Translations under genes and position numbers: made by a program
Notes under the pieces: generated by a model
The model's input: only the letters and a program-made list of their open reading frames with translations
Database searches by the model: none
What the model was told of the DNA's origin: nothing
From: Delftia tsuruhatensis NBRC 16741
GTDB taxonomy: Bacteria > Pseudomonadota > Gammaproteobacteria > Burkholderiales > Burkholderiaceae_C
Length of the DNA stretch: 33,560 nucleotides
Reading direction: 5' to 3'
NCBI RefSeq assembly: GCF_001571325.1
Contig: NZ_BCTO01000058.1
Span: 1 to 33,560 of the forward strand
Part shown: piece by piece, positions 7,834 through 14,999 of the stretch
Layout of the letters: every line of letters begins with the position of its first letter
How positions within the stretch are numbered: the stretch's first letter is position 1

Positions 7834-8303
7834 GCCGAGCCGTCTTCGTCACCAATACCACCTTCCGCCGATGCCCCTGGGCCGACGTCATCTACGGGCT
7901 CGACCTCGCCTGGTGGCGCGAGCACCTGACCGAGGTGCGCGCGCAGTGCACCGGCCTGCTGGTGTCGCCCCAGCCCAAGCTGCAGCCCCTGGGTGTTCGC
8001 TGCGAACGTGCCTGGCTCGGTGGTGAGCGCACCAACAGCGGTGCCGCGCTGATCGCGCAGGCCGCCTGGTGGGGCGTGCGGCAGGTCACCCTGCTTGGCT
8101 ACGACCTGCAGCGGCTGGATGGCCGCGCGCACTGGCATGCGGACCATCCTGCAGGCCTGGGCAATGCCGATGGCATTGTCCGGTGGCCCGCGCAGTTCCG
8201 CGCTGTCTTGCCCAGGCTGGCCGGCATGCAAATCGTCAATGCCACGCGCTCCACAGCGCTGGACCTTTTCCCCTTGGCAACCCTGGAGGATGCACTGTCA
8301 TGA
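7662..8303 (+). CDS. Phage DUF115/glycosyltransferase-like protein, start codon missing (probably a -1 frameshift product)
   Basis: This frame is open from 7551 to 8303. It encodes a coherent protein with a Cys-Ile-Ala-Ser-Gly-Pro-Ser-Leu motif near 7749-7772, a Val-Thr-Asn-Thr-Thr segment, and Asn-Ser-Gly-Ala-Ala-Leu-Ile-Ala-Gln-Ala. Gly-Tyr-Asp-Leu follows, then a closing Asn-Ala-Thr-Arg-Ser-Thr-Ala-Leu. That pattern resembles DUF115/MptE-like or sialyltransferase-like phage proteins of unknown role. No ATG, GTG or TTG occurs in frame before GTG 7935, which would delete the first conserved half. If the A6 run at 7657 causes a -1 slip, the product is 249 residues: 36 from the 7555 ORF plus 213 from here. 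It ends in the connector start (TCATGA). Confidence 0.65.
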   Translation: MRPGPAVHGPGACQPWHAGPYTGRWQQAVCIASGPSLTQADCEAARRWREDGQGRGIGRAVFVTNTTFRRCPWADVIYGLDLAWWREHLTEVRAQCTGLLVSPQPKLQPLGVRCERAWLGGERTNSGAALIAQAAWWGVRQVTLLGYDLQRLDGRAHWHADHPAGLGNADGIVRWPAQFRAVLPRLAGMQIVNATRSTALDLFPLATLEDALS

Positions 8304-8779
8304 GCCTCATCTCGCTCGATGAGGGCCGCGCGCACCTGCGCGTAGAGCCCGACTATCCGGCCGAGCAGATACAGCCCTACCTGGATGGTGCGGACGCTGC
8401 CGCGCAGCGGTTCCTGAACCGCAATGTGTACCCGGACCAGGCCTCCCTTGATGCGGCCCGGGCCGGTGTTCCTGCTGCGCTGGCGGCTGCCCTCGCTGCG
8501 CGGGAGCAGGCGCAAGAAGCTGCTGGGCAGATCGCTGACCCTGCGACAGCGCGGCTGCTTTCTTGTGCTGCTGACGACGCCTATGCCGACGCGCTGGAGT
8601 CTGCCCAGCATGTCCTGCGCGGAATGGTGCTCACCGCGAATATCCGCGTGGCCCTGCTGCTGCTGCTGGGCCATCTGAGCGAGAACCGCGAGACGGTGGC
8701 GCGCGGCGCCACGGTCACGGACCTGCCCGTGGGCGCAGAGCATTTCCTGCTGCCCGACCGTGTGGGCTGGGGGGGCTAG
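8300..8779 (+). CDS. Head-tail connector protein (gp6-like)
   Basis: The 159-residue protein belongs to the phage head-tail connector (HK97 gp6/Phage_connect_1) type, which forms a ring below the portal. The N-terminus Ser-Leu-Asp-Glu-Gly-Arg-x-His-Leu-Arg is the family signature (usually hydrophobic-Glu-x-x-K/R-x-H/YL), followed by a helical core Tyr-Leu-Asp-Gly-Ala-Asp-Ala-Ala. A Leu-rich helix (Val-Ala-Leu-Leu-Leu-Leu-Leu-Gly-His) and an Asn-Arg-Glu loop follow. A family-typical end comes after Ala-Glu-His-Phe-Leu-Leu. ATG 8300 overlaps the upstream stop and has GGAGG 10 bases before it. The adaptor gene follows after 2 bases. Confidence 0.83.
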   Translation: MSLISLDEGRAHLRVEPDYPAEQIQPYLDGADAAAQRFLNRNVYPDQASLDAARAGVPAALAAALAAREQAQEAAGQIADPATARLLSCAADDAYADALESAQHVLRGMVLTANIRVALLLLLGHLSENRETVARGATVTDLPVGAEHFLLPDRVGWGG

Positions 8780-8781
8780 AG

Positions 8782-9123
8782 ATGGGTGCAGGAGCATACA
8801 AGCGCCGGTTTCTCATCCAGCAGCGCGCGCCTGGCGTCGATGGCGATGGGCAGCCCCTGGACGACTGGCAGGATGTCATCGCAGTCTGGGGGAACATCCG
8901 TGCGCCCTCCGGCCTGGGCCAGATCGCTGGCGAGTTCGTCGCGGCGGCTCAGGAAGTCAGCCGGGTGCAGTACAGCATCCGCACGCCGTACCGGCCAGGC
9001 CTGACCGCCGGCATGCGTGCGGTGGGCGCTGGCGTGGTCTACGAGATCCGCCAGGTTGTTCACGACGAGGTGCGGCGCGAGCACACGGATCTGGTGGTGG
9101 CCACGGGGGCCAACAATGGCTAA
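8782..9123 (+). CDS. Head-tail adaptor (SPP1 gp16 / Phage_H_T_join family)
   Basis: The 113-residue head completion protein seals the connector to the tail. Family features are the N-terminal Tyr-Lys-Arg-Arg-Phe-Leu-Ile-Gln-Gln, the Trp-Gln-Asp-Val-x-x-Val-Trp-Gly-Asn-Ile segment (residues about 29-39), a central Gly-Glu-Phe/Ala-Ala-Gln-Glu strand pair and a closing Tyr-Glu-Ile-Arg-Gln-Val-Val-His-Asp. It lies 2 bases after the connector gene and overlaps the gp10-like gene by 8 bases. Confidence 0.88.
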   Translation: MGAGAYKRRFLIQQRAPGVDGDGQPLDDWQDVIAVWGNIRAPSGLGQIAGEFVAAAQEVSRVQYSIRTPYRPGLTAGMRAVGAGVVYEIRQVVHDEVRREHTDLVVATGANNG

Positions 9124-9673
9124 CGGCCGCAACCTCGTCACTGCGCGCGACCGCGCCCGGGCTGCCAAGGGCGCGGGCATGGCCACGGACATGTCCGAAG
9201 TCTTCGCCAACCTGGACAAACTGGGCGAGGCCGGGCGGGTCAGCCTGGCGCGCTCCATGGCGGTGGCAGGTGGCAAGGTCATCCGCGACGAGGCCAAGCA
9301 GCGCGTACCGCTGCGCACCGATGTGCTGTACGGCGCCATCTACCTGGCCTACAAGACCAAGTCCCAGGGCACCAACCAGGCGCGCTATTCGGTCACTTGG
9401 AACGGGCGCAAGGCGCCGCATGGCCACCTGGTGGAATTTGGGTACATGCAGATCTACAAGGTTCGCGTGGACAGCCTGGGCAGGTTCTGGACCGACAAGA
9501 CCCAGCGCCTGCCGGTGCCCAAATACATCCCCGGTCAATCGTTCCTGCGCTCGGCCTACGAGGCCACTACCGCCAGCGCGCAGGCGGCCATGATGCGCCG
9601 AGGGCGTGAGCGCTGGCAGGAGCTGATCAGCGAGATCGCTGGAGGAGGAGGACCGAATGGCAACGCTCAATGA
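9116..9673 (+). CDS. HK97 gp10-like tail/neck protein
   Basis: The 185-residue protein fits the HK97 gp10 family. It has an N-terminal helix with Leu-x-x-Leu-Gly-Glu-Ala-Gly, then a Ala-Gly-Gly-Lys-Val-Ile-Arg-Asp-Glu-Ala-Lys helix (about 55-65) followed by Val-Pro-x-Arg-Thr. His-Gly-His-Leu-Val-Glu-Phe-Gly (about 102-109) is characteristic, with the His and Glu/Phe/Gly strongly conserved. Phe-Leu-Arg-Ser-Ala-Tyr-Glu comes near the end. These proteins act at the neck between connector and tail tube. ATG 9116 overlaps the adaptor stop. ATG 9179 is a possible later start. Confidence 0.87.
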   Translation: MANGRNLVTARDRARAAKGAGMATDMSEVFANLDKLGEAGRVSLARSMAVAGGKVIRDEAKQRVPLRTDVLYGAIYLAYKTKSQGTNQARYSVTWNGRKAPHGHLVEFGYMQIYKVRVDSLGRFWTDKTQRLPVPKYIPGQSFLRSAYEATTASAQAAMMRRGRERWQELISEIAGGGGPNGNAQ

Positions 9674-10016
9674 GCGCATCGTGCAACTGCTGGGGCCGCT
9701 GGTGGGTGGGCGGATCTATCCCGACCTTGCGCCCGACCATGCGGGCAAGCCCTACATCACCTACGAGCAGACGGGCGGCCGTGCCAGGCAGTACCTGGAA
9801 AAGCGGCTGCCGGACCACCGGCATGCGCGCATACAGATCAACGTCTGGGACGACCGGCGCACGCAGGCCACGGCCATTGCCCTGCAGGTCGAAAAGGTGC
9901 TGATCGAAAGCGAGCTTGTCTCGGAAGCGCTGGGGGCTTTCTCCAGCGTCTACGACCAGGCCACCAAGCTGCGGGGAACGCGGCAGGATTTTTACTTCTG
10001 GCATCGGGACACCTGA
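9657..10016 (+). CDS. Tail terminator/completion protein (DUF3168)
   Basis: The 119-residue protein matches DUF3168, the family containing SPP1 gp17-like tail completion proteins. It has Arg-Ile-Tyr-Pro-Asp-Leu-Ala-Pro near residues 19-26 and Pro-Tyr-Ile-Thr-Tyr-Glu. A beta strand His-Ala-Arg-Ile-Gln-Ile-Asn-Val-Trp-Asp is typical of the fold. A helix Ala-Thr-Ala-Ile-Ala-Leu-Gln-Val-Glu-Lys follows. The gene starts within the upstream ORF after a strong GGAGGAGGA site and is followed by a terminator. Confidence 0.85.
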   Translation: MATLNERIVQLLGPLVGGRIYPDLAPDHAGKPYITYEQTGGRARQYLEKRLPDHRHARIQINVWDDRRTQATAIALQVEKVLIESELVSEALGAFSSVYDQATKLRGTRQDFYFWHRDT

Positions 10017-10037
10017 TGCCGCCCCTTGTGCAACCGG

Positions 10038-10059
10038 CCGCCTTCAGGCGGTTTTTTTT
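10038..10059 (+). terminator. Rho-independent terminator between tail terminator and tube genes
   Basis: A 5-bp GC stem CCGCC/GGCGG with a TTCA loop is followed by eight Ts. It is compact but has a strong U tract, and it separates neck genes from the tail tube gene. Confidence 0.75.
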
Positions 10060-10079
10060 CGTCTGAAAGGAACTCTTCC

Positions 10080-10739
10080 ATGTCTTCCATGTTTCCCAAC
10101 GGCACCATCTTTTCGGTGTCCACTGGTTTCGAGACCGCCGTGGCGGTATCGGGGATCTCCAACGCCATGCCGGCAGTTGCAACCCTGGCCAGCGGCACCG
10201 TGGCGGCTGGGGCCATCGCGCTGATCAACAGCAACTGGGCCGGCATCGACGGCCGCGTGGCCCGTGCGTCCGGCTCCACGGCTGGAGAGGTCACGCTCGA
10301 CGGCATCGACACCACGGACGATGACATCTACACCCCGGGCACTGGCGCCGGCGCAGGTTCTCTGCTGGCCGTGGATACCTGGGTGCAGCTGTCCCAGGTC
10401 ACCAGCTCGGCCAAGTCGGGCGGAGAGCAGCAGTTCTACAACTGGCAGTACCTGGAAGACCGCACCAGGACGCAGAAGCAGCGCCCCACGTTCAAGAACG
10501 CCAAGGTGCTCACGCTGACGCTGGACTACGACCCGGCCAAGGCGTGGTACACGGCGCTTGAAAAGTTGGATGAGAAGGCCGAACTGATCGTCTTGCGCGC
10601 AGCCCTCCCCAACGGGGCGAGCATCTACTACCCGGTCTATCCGTCCTTCGACGCGGACCCCTCGCTGACCATGAACGAGAACATGCAGAACACTGCCACG
10701 TTCTCCATGGCTGGCAAGTTCACCCGCTACGAGGCATAA
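10080..10739 (+). CDS. Major tail tube protein
   Basis: The 219-residue protein is in the position of the major tail (tube) protein, immediately before the tail assembly chaperones. It has Thr/Ser/Gly-rich beta content, an Ile-Asp-Thr-Thr-Asp-Asp segment around residue 80, and Gly-Glu-Gln-Gln-Phe-Tyr-Asn-Trp-Gln-Tyr-Leu-Glu-Asp near 120. A C-terminal Thr-Phe-Ser-Met-Ala-Gly-Lys-Phe-Thr-Arg-Tyr strand is common in lambda-type tube proteins. The start at 10080 is chosen for its AAAGGA site 8 bases upstream. An in-frame upstream GTG or ATG reading would run through the terminator and is unlikely. Confidence 0.85.
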   Translation: MSSMFPNGTIFSVSTGFETAVAVSGISNAMPAVATLASGTVAAGAIALINSNWAGIDGRVARASGSTAGEVTLDGIDTTDDDIYTPGTGAGAGSLLAVDTWVQLSQVTSSAKSGGEQQFYNWQYLEDRTRTQKQRPTFKNAKVLTLTLDYDPAKAWYTALEKLDEKAELIVLRAALPNGASIYYPVYPSFDADPSLTMNENMQNTATFSMAGKFTRYEA

Positions 10740-10744
10740 GCGCT

Positions 10745-11059
10745 ATGACCTTCATCACCAAAGCTCCTCCAACCTTCGAGGGTTCCATCACTATCACCGG
10801 CCAGGGACGTGCGCAAAAGCTCGATTGCGTCTTTCGCCACATGCTGCAGGATGAATACGGGAAGATGTTCCAGGGGCTGGCGAGCGGCTCCGTAAAGCCG
10901 GAAGACGCCATTCTGCGGGTCGTGGTTTCCTGGAATGCCGACCGGCCGCTGACTGCAGAGGGCGTGCGGGAGATCCTGCAGGATATGCCTGCATTCGACT
11001 GGGCTCTGCTCACCGGCTACGGCCAAGCCTTGACGGTGTCGCGCGAGGGAAACTCGTAG
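10745..11059 (+). CDS. Tail assembly chaperone, gpG-like
   Basis: The 104-residue ORF lies between tube protein and tape measure, the place of lambda gpG. The N-terminal part is beta-rich (Phe-Glu-Gly-Ser-Ile-Thr-Ile), and the rest is helical with Leu-Gln-Asp-Glu-Tyr and Val-Arg-Glu-Ile-Leu-Gln-Asp. It ends two codons after a GGGAAAC heptamer in the reading phase required for -1 frameshifting. It therefore produces both the short G form and a longer G-T fusion. These chaperones coat the tape measure protein during tail assembly and are absent from the finished tail. Confidence 0.85.
   Translation: MTFITKAPPTFEGSITITGQGRAQKLDCVFRHMLQDEYGKMFQGLASGSVKPEDAILRVVVSWNADRPLTAEGVREILQDMPAFDWALLTGYGQALTVSREGNS
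11047..11053 (+). promoter_or_regulatory. -1 programmed frameshift site GGGAAAC (gpG to gpG-T)
   Basis: The heptamer is in phase as G GGA AAC in the gpG frame, a canonical X-XXY-YYZ slippery site that differs from lambda's GGGAAAG in its last base. The gpG stop TAG lies at 11057-11059. A -1 slip continues in the T frame for 104 codons to 11367, giving a 207-residue fusion. The T frame has no convincing start of its own. Confidence 0.9.
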
Positions 11060-11367
11060 CGGCGGCGCAGGCGCTCTACTTCAAACCCCCCTCGGCCTCC
11101 GATCTAGCCGAAGTGGGTTTGACGCTCAGCGACCTTCCGCCGCCGCCTGCTGTCTATCCCTGGCCAGAGAATGAAATGCCCGTTGCCCTGTTCCGTAGGT
11201 TCTCCAGTCAATGGCGCGTAGGCATGGGCGGCGCCTATGGCTTGGACATGAATGTGTTCCTGCATGAGCTGGATCGAAAAAAGCTATCGGAATCCGACTA
11301 CGACCATGCGGTGTGGGCGCTAGGCGTTATTGAGGCCGAAGCGGTCAAGCTCATGGCTGCTCGATAG
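11053..11367 (+). CDS. T domain of gpG-T tail assembly chaperone (DUF1799)
   Basis: This -1 frame extension of gpG covers about 104 codons after the slip. The recognisable DUF1799-like segment includes Val-Tyr-Pro-Trp-Pro-Glu-Asn, Ala-Leu-Phe-Arg-Arg-Phe, and the characteristic Gln-Trp-Arg-Val-Gly-Met-Gly-Gly-Ala-Tyr-Gly-Leu-Asp. In gpG-T proteins the T part recruits the tube protein to the tape-measure complex. The frame upstream of ATG 11113 is coherent back to the slippery site (Ala-Ala-Gln-Ala-Leu-Tyr-Phe), which shows translation enters from gpG and does not begin at 11113. Confidence 0.85.
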   Translation, partial: LVAAAQALYFKPPSASDLAEVGLTLSDLPPPPAVYPWPENEMPVALFRRFSSQWRVGMGGAYGLDMNVFLHELDRKKLSESDYDHAVWALGVIEAEAVKLMAAR

Positions 11368-11418
11368 GTTGTGCTTTGTTAGCATCTGGTTACTGAGCAC
11401 GATCTGAATAGGGGAGCT

Positions 11419-11967
11419 ATGACCGACAGCAATGATGTATGGGTGAGGGCGATGCAGGAGGCTGAATCTGCTGATGCCCGTGACGCTGGTCTTTGGGCGA
11501 AGTGCTTCGCCGAATCGGGCGGCGACGAGTCAAAGGCAAAGGCCCTGTACATGAACCACAAAGTGGGAGCGGTTCAAAAAGCCGCGCAAGGGTATTGCCC
11601 CAATTGCACACAGGCGGTCGCTCTTGACTCGCGCAAATGTGACTTCTGCGGTGCCGACTTCATCACGGGCGGATGGCGTCCTCTGGAAGTGAGACCCGCA
11701 AAGCCCAAGTATGGGGCTCCGGTGCAGGCAAACCCGCACATCGTGAAGACTGCCAAAAGTCGTGGCATTTACATCATTCTGGCGCTGTTCTTTGGGATTT
11801 TCGGAGTCCATAACTTCTATGCCGGGCGCCTCGGCCGAGGGGCTGCGCAGTTTGTCATAACGGCAACCCTAGGTTGGTTTTTTGTTGGCCTGGTCGTTAC
11901 GCTGATCTGGGCCATAGTTGACATGTTTACGGTAACAACTGATGGGGCGGGAGACCCGCTCGCATAG
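11419..11967 (+). CDS. TM2-domain membrane protein with zinc ribbon (phage cargo/moron)
   Basis: The 182-residue protein has three parts. Residues 1-58 form a charged helical segment. A zinc ribbon follows (Cys-Pro-Asn-Cys at about 60-63 and Cys-Asp-Phe-Cys-Gly at about 74-78). A C-terminal TM2 domain (about 112-172) has two membrane helices separated by Gly-Arg-Leu-Gly-Arg-Gly, with the signature Gly-Val-His-Asn-Phe-Tyr-Ala-Gly. TM2 proteins are small inner-membrane proteins of mostly unknown role. It interrupts the chaperone-tape measure order, has its own downstream terminator and lower GC than its neighbours, so it looks like a later-acquired cargo gene, possibly expressed in the lysogen. 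Confidence 0.85.
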   Translation: MTDSNDVWVRAMQEAESADARDAGLWAKCFAESGGDESKAKALYMNHKVGAVQKAAQGYCPNCTQAVALDSRKCDFCGADFITGGWRPLEVRPAKPKYGAPVQANPHIVKTAKSRGIYIILALFFGIFGVHNFYAGRLGRGAAQFVITATLGWFFVGLVVTLIWAIVDMFTVTTDGAGDPLA

Positions 11968-11994
11968 CGTCAGTCCTAGCAACGAAACAATCAC

Positions 11995-12028
11995 AGCCCC
12001 TAGGCGAATGCCTAGGGGCTTTTCTTTT
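11995..12028 (+). terminator. Strong terminator after the TM2 gene
   Basis: A perfect 11-bp stem (AGCCCCTAGGC at 11995-12005, GCCTAGGGGCT at 12010-12020) has a GAAT loop and a TTTTCTTTT tract. It separates the inserted TM2 gene from the tape measure gene, whose ribosome binding site starts right after the T tract. Confidence 0.85.
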
Positions 12029-12038
12029 GGGAGGTCGC

Positions 12039-14999
12039 ATGGCCGCTGAATCCATAGGCACGGCGCGCGTTGACATCGTCGTCAACACTGATGATCTGCA
12101 GACGGGCATTGAGGCGGCCAAACGCCAGATGCGTGGCTTCGAGGGGGCATCTGATGCGGTCAAGCAGGAGCTGGGTCGCATGACCGAAGCGCAGCGCCGT
12201 GCCGCCGAGCAGATGCTGCGGCAGATCAATACCCTGCAACTGGGTAAGGAGGGGCTGGCTGCTTTCCGAATTGAGACGCGGACCACTGGCGAGGTGCAGA
12301 AGTTTCTGCGCGAGCAACTGGCTGCAACCAGTGCGGCGGCACAGGCTTCGGGCAACCAATTCGCAATGTCGCAAAAGCAGATTAATGCTGCAATGCGTGG
12401 CGTGCCGGCGCAGATCACGGACATCGTGGTCAGCCTGCAGGGTGGCCAGGCTCCTTTGACCGTCTTGCTCCAGCAGGGCGGCCAACTGCGAGACATGTTC
12501 GGAGGTATCGGTCCTGCAGTTAAGGCGCTCGGCAGTGCGGTTCTGGGGTTGGTAAATCCCTTCACCGTCGCCGCAGCAGCAGTCGTGGGCTTTGGATTTG
12601 CCATGTCCAAGGCTGAGTCATCGCTGCGCACTGAGATGTCGTGGCAGGCCTTTGCTGATGCAACAGGCCGGGGGGTAGAGCTGTCGACTCAGGCCATGAA
12701 AAAACTACGCTCGGAGATGGCGCTTCTCCCGGGTGTCTCCAAATCGATGGCCTCCGCTGTGGTCGGGGACTTGGCTGTGATGCGTGACTTGAGCACTGCA
12801 TCGATCAACGGAATCGGATTGGCCGCTGCTGATGTGGCGGTCATCATGCGCAGCACTGTGCCGGAGGCTGCAAAGGAGCTGGGCAAGGCGTTGTCTGATC
12901 CTGAAAAGGGGGTGGTCGAACTCAATAGCGTGTTGCGCGTGTTCTCGGCTGAGCAGGTTGCCTCAATACAGGCCATGGCCGAGATGGGCAACAAGGCGGG
13001 CGCGCAGGCGGCCATGTTGGACGTGCTGCACAAGGCTACCAGTGGCTTGGCCCTGCAAGGGCTCACGCCTTTGCAGAAGGCTACGAACGACTTCGGCAAT
13101 AGCTGGGACGCAGCGATGACTGCCATGGGTAACGGCGGCCCCTTGCAGACTGCCAATGAACTGATGGCAGGGCTGGTTCAGCGCACTGCGGAAGCAGTGG
13201 ACTGGTTGCAAAAATTGCGTCCTCCGCCATGGTTGGAGGCGCAATTTAGAGGGGGCCTCAATGGCATGGTCTACAACGCCATTACTGGCGGGATTAAAGC
13301 GCCTGCCAACACTGGTGGAGCCACTGGGTCGTGGGGAGACAACAAGGGTGGAGCCACTGGTTCCTGGGGGGCGCCTGTCGTCAACGCCGAGGCCGAGGCA
13401 TGGAATCGCCAAATCGAGACGCTTCGCAAGGCAACGGATGGCTACAAGGCCACATCCAAGGTAATGGCTGACCTGAAAGACCATGCCAAGGATCTTGGTG
13501 CGGCGCTGCAGACGCTTAGGAGCAAGGGAGAGGGCGGTGGGGAGCTGGCTAAGCGCTTGCAGGCAAATCTGGACGGTGTCAATGAGCGGCTTGCGAACAT
13601 GGGGAAAAAAGGCGCTTCCGGCGCCGCCAGGATCGCGAAGGCTGACCTCTCTGCAGACATCACCGACATCCAGATCCGCTATCGCCAGCTGACCACCGCA
13701 CAGGGCAACGCCGAACGCATGCTCGATGCGCAGCGCGCCGCCGGCCTGGTCAGCGAGCGGGACTACTACGCCCAAAAGCGCCAGTTCCTGGAGGACAACG
13801 CCGCGCTGCAGATTCGTGAGCTGGAGGAAGAAAACCAGCGCTACACCAAGCAGTCGGCCACCGGTGCGGACAAGATCAACAACGACAAGAAGATCGCCCA
13901 GAACGTGGGGAAGATTGCCGAAATCCGGGCCAAGGCTGCCACGGACGTGGCCATCTCCACCCTGCAGGAGGAGGCGGCCAATCGCCAGCTGGAGGCCTCG
14001 TACAAGGCGCTTACGCAGTCCATGGAGGACTACCTGCAAAGCAGCCGGGACCGCTATCAGCGCGAGCTGGACGGCATGGGCCTGGGCAACCAATGGCGCG
14101 ACCGCAACACGGCGCAAAACCAGATCAATGACCGCTACCAGGGCCAGCGCAACGACCTGCGCAACAACCGCGAGCTGCTGGAGATGGCGGGCAAATGGAA
14201 TGCGGAGCTGGAACAGCAATATGCGCGCCGCCTGCAGATCATCAACGACGCCAACCAGAAAGCGCTTGAGCTGGATGCCGACTTCTGGCGCCGCCGGCGT
14301 GAGCAGCAGTCGGATTGGTTCGTCGGCGCGAACGAGGCCATCGCCAACTATCTGGATGAAGTGGGCAACGTCGCCAAGCGCACCGAGGGCATCGTGGGGA
14401 ATGCGCTGTCGGGGTTCACCTCGGCGGCCACTGATGCGCTCTATGCGGGCAATCTGGACTCGTTCGAATCGCTGGGCGAAACCATCGCAAATCAGATCAC
14501 GGCCGGGATCATTTCGCAGCAGATCAGCGCGCCGCTGGCCCAGTGGCTCAACGGCCAGTTGGGCGAATCAACCTCGTGGTTGTCCCAGATATTCGGCTCG
14601 CTCATGGGGGGCAAAGGCGGCGGTGGTGGTGGCGGGGGCGGAATTGGCAGCCTTTTCAGCTTCCTGTTCAACGCAAAGGGCGGCGTCTACGACAGCCCCA
14701 GCCTGAGCCGCTACAGCAACCAGGTGCACAGCTCGCCCAAGCTCTTCGCGTTTGCCAAGGGTGCGGGCGTGTTCGGCGAGGCGGGCCCGGAGGCCATCAT
14801 GCCGTTGACCCGCAACTCTGCCGGTGTGCTCGGCGTGCGCGCCGTCAGCGAGCCCGGTGCAGGCGCGGGCGGCGGCCGTGGCGGGGATCGCATCTACAAC
14901 ATCAATGTGCCCGTGGAGGGCCGCGTGGACCGGCGCACCCGCAGCCAGATCGCTGGCGATGTGGCGCTGCAGATGCGCAGTGCAGAGAGGATGCGATGA
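12039..14999 (+). CDS. Tail tape measure protein (lambda gpH-like)
   Basis: The 986-residue protein sets tail length and, at about 1.5 angstrom per residue, would give a tail near 150 nm. Residues 1-180 hold coiled-coil segments and a Gln-Gly-Gly-Gln-Ala-Pro-Leu-Thr-Val-Leu-Leu-Gln-Gln-Gly-Gly motif of TMP_2/lambda-type proteins. A Gly/Ala-rich hydrophobic segment lies near 165-195, and long helical blocks run from 500 to 760. The C-terminus carries Gly-Glu-Ala-Gly-Pro-Glu-Ala-Ile-Met-Pro-Leu, the lambda tape-measure C-terminal signature. ATG 12039 has GGGAGG just upstream. Base composition rises in GC after about 13620, which suggests a recombination joint. Confidence 0.92.
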   Translation: MAAESIGTARVDIVVNTDDLQTGIEAAKRQMRGFEGASDAVKQELGRMTEAQRRAAEQMLRQINTLQLGKEGLAAFRIETRTTGEVQKFLREQLAATSAAAQASGNQFAMSQKQINAAMRGVPAQITDIVVSLQGGQAPLTVLLQQGGQLRDMFGGIGPAVKALGSAVLGLVNPFTVAAAAVVGFGFAMSKAESSLRTEMSWQAFADATGRGVELSTQAMKKLRSEMALLPGVSKSMASAVVGDLAVMRDLSTASINGIGLAAADVAVIMRSTVPEAAKELGKALSDPEKGVVELNSVLRVFSAEQVASIQAMAEMGNKAGAQAAMLDVLHKATSGLALQGLTPLQKATNDFGNSWDAAMTAMGNGGPLQTANELMAGLVQRTAEAVDWLQKLRPPPWLEAQFRGGLNGMVYNAITGGIKAPANTGGATGSWGDNKGGATGSWGAPVVNAEAEAWNRQIETLRKATDGYKATSKVMADLKDHAKDLGAALQTLRSKGEGGGELAKRLQANLDGVNERLANMGKKGASGAARIAKADLSADITDIQIRYRQLTTAQGNAERMLDAQRAAGLVSERDYYAQKRQFLEDNAALQIRELEEENQRYTKQSATGADKINNDKKIAQNVGKIAEIRAKAATDVAISTLQEEAANRQLEASYKALTQSMEDYLQSSRDRYQRELDGMGLGNQWRDRNTAQNQINDRYQGQRNDLRNNRELLEMAGKWNAELEQQYARRLQIINDANQKALELDADFWRRRREQQSDWFVGANEAIANYLDEVGNVAKRTEGIVGNALSGFTSAATDALYAGNLDSFESLGETIANQITAGIISQQISAPLAQWLNGQLGESTSWLSQIFGSLMGGKGGGGGGGGGIGSLFSFLFNAKGGVYDSPSLSRYSNQVHSSPKLFAFAKGAGVFGEAGPEAIMPLTRNSAGVLGVRAVSEPGAGAGGGRGGDRIYNINVPVEGRVDRRTRSQIAGDVALQMRSAERMR
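13314..13370 (+). repeat. Two-copy in-frame 24-bp repeat in the tape measure gene
   Basis: Two copies at 13314-13337 and 13347-13370 both encode Gly-Gly-Ala-Thr-Gly-Ser-Trp-Gly, separated by three codons. They differ only at codon third positions. The segment is probably a flexible linker. Confidence 0.85.

Noticed and set aside
13314..13370. Direct repeat considered as a mobile element or CRISPR-like signal
   Set aside because: There are only two copies, in frame within the tape measure gene, encoding a Gly/Ser linker. No CRISPR array or insertion sequence is visible in the window.
12963..14219. 418-codon minus-strand frame opposite the tape measure gene
   Set aside because: It is antisense to a well-supported tape measure protein and has no domain features.
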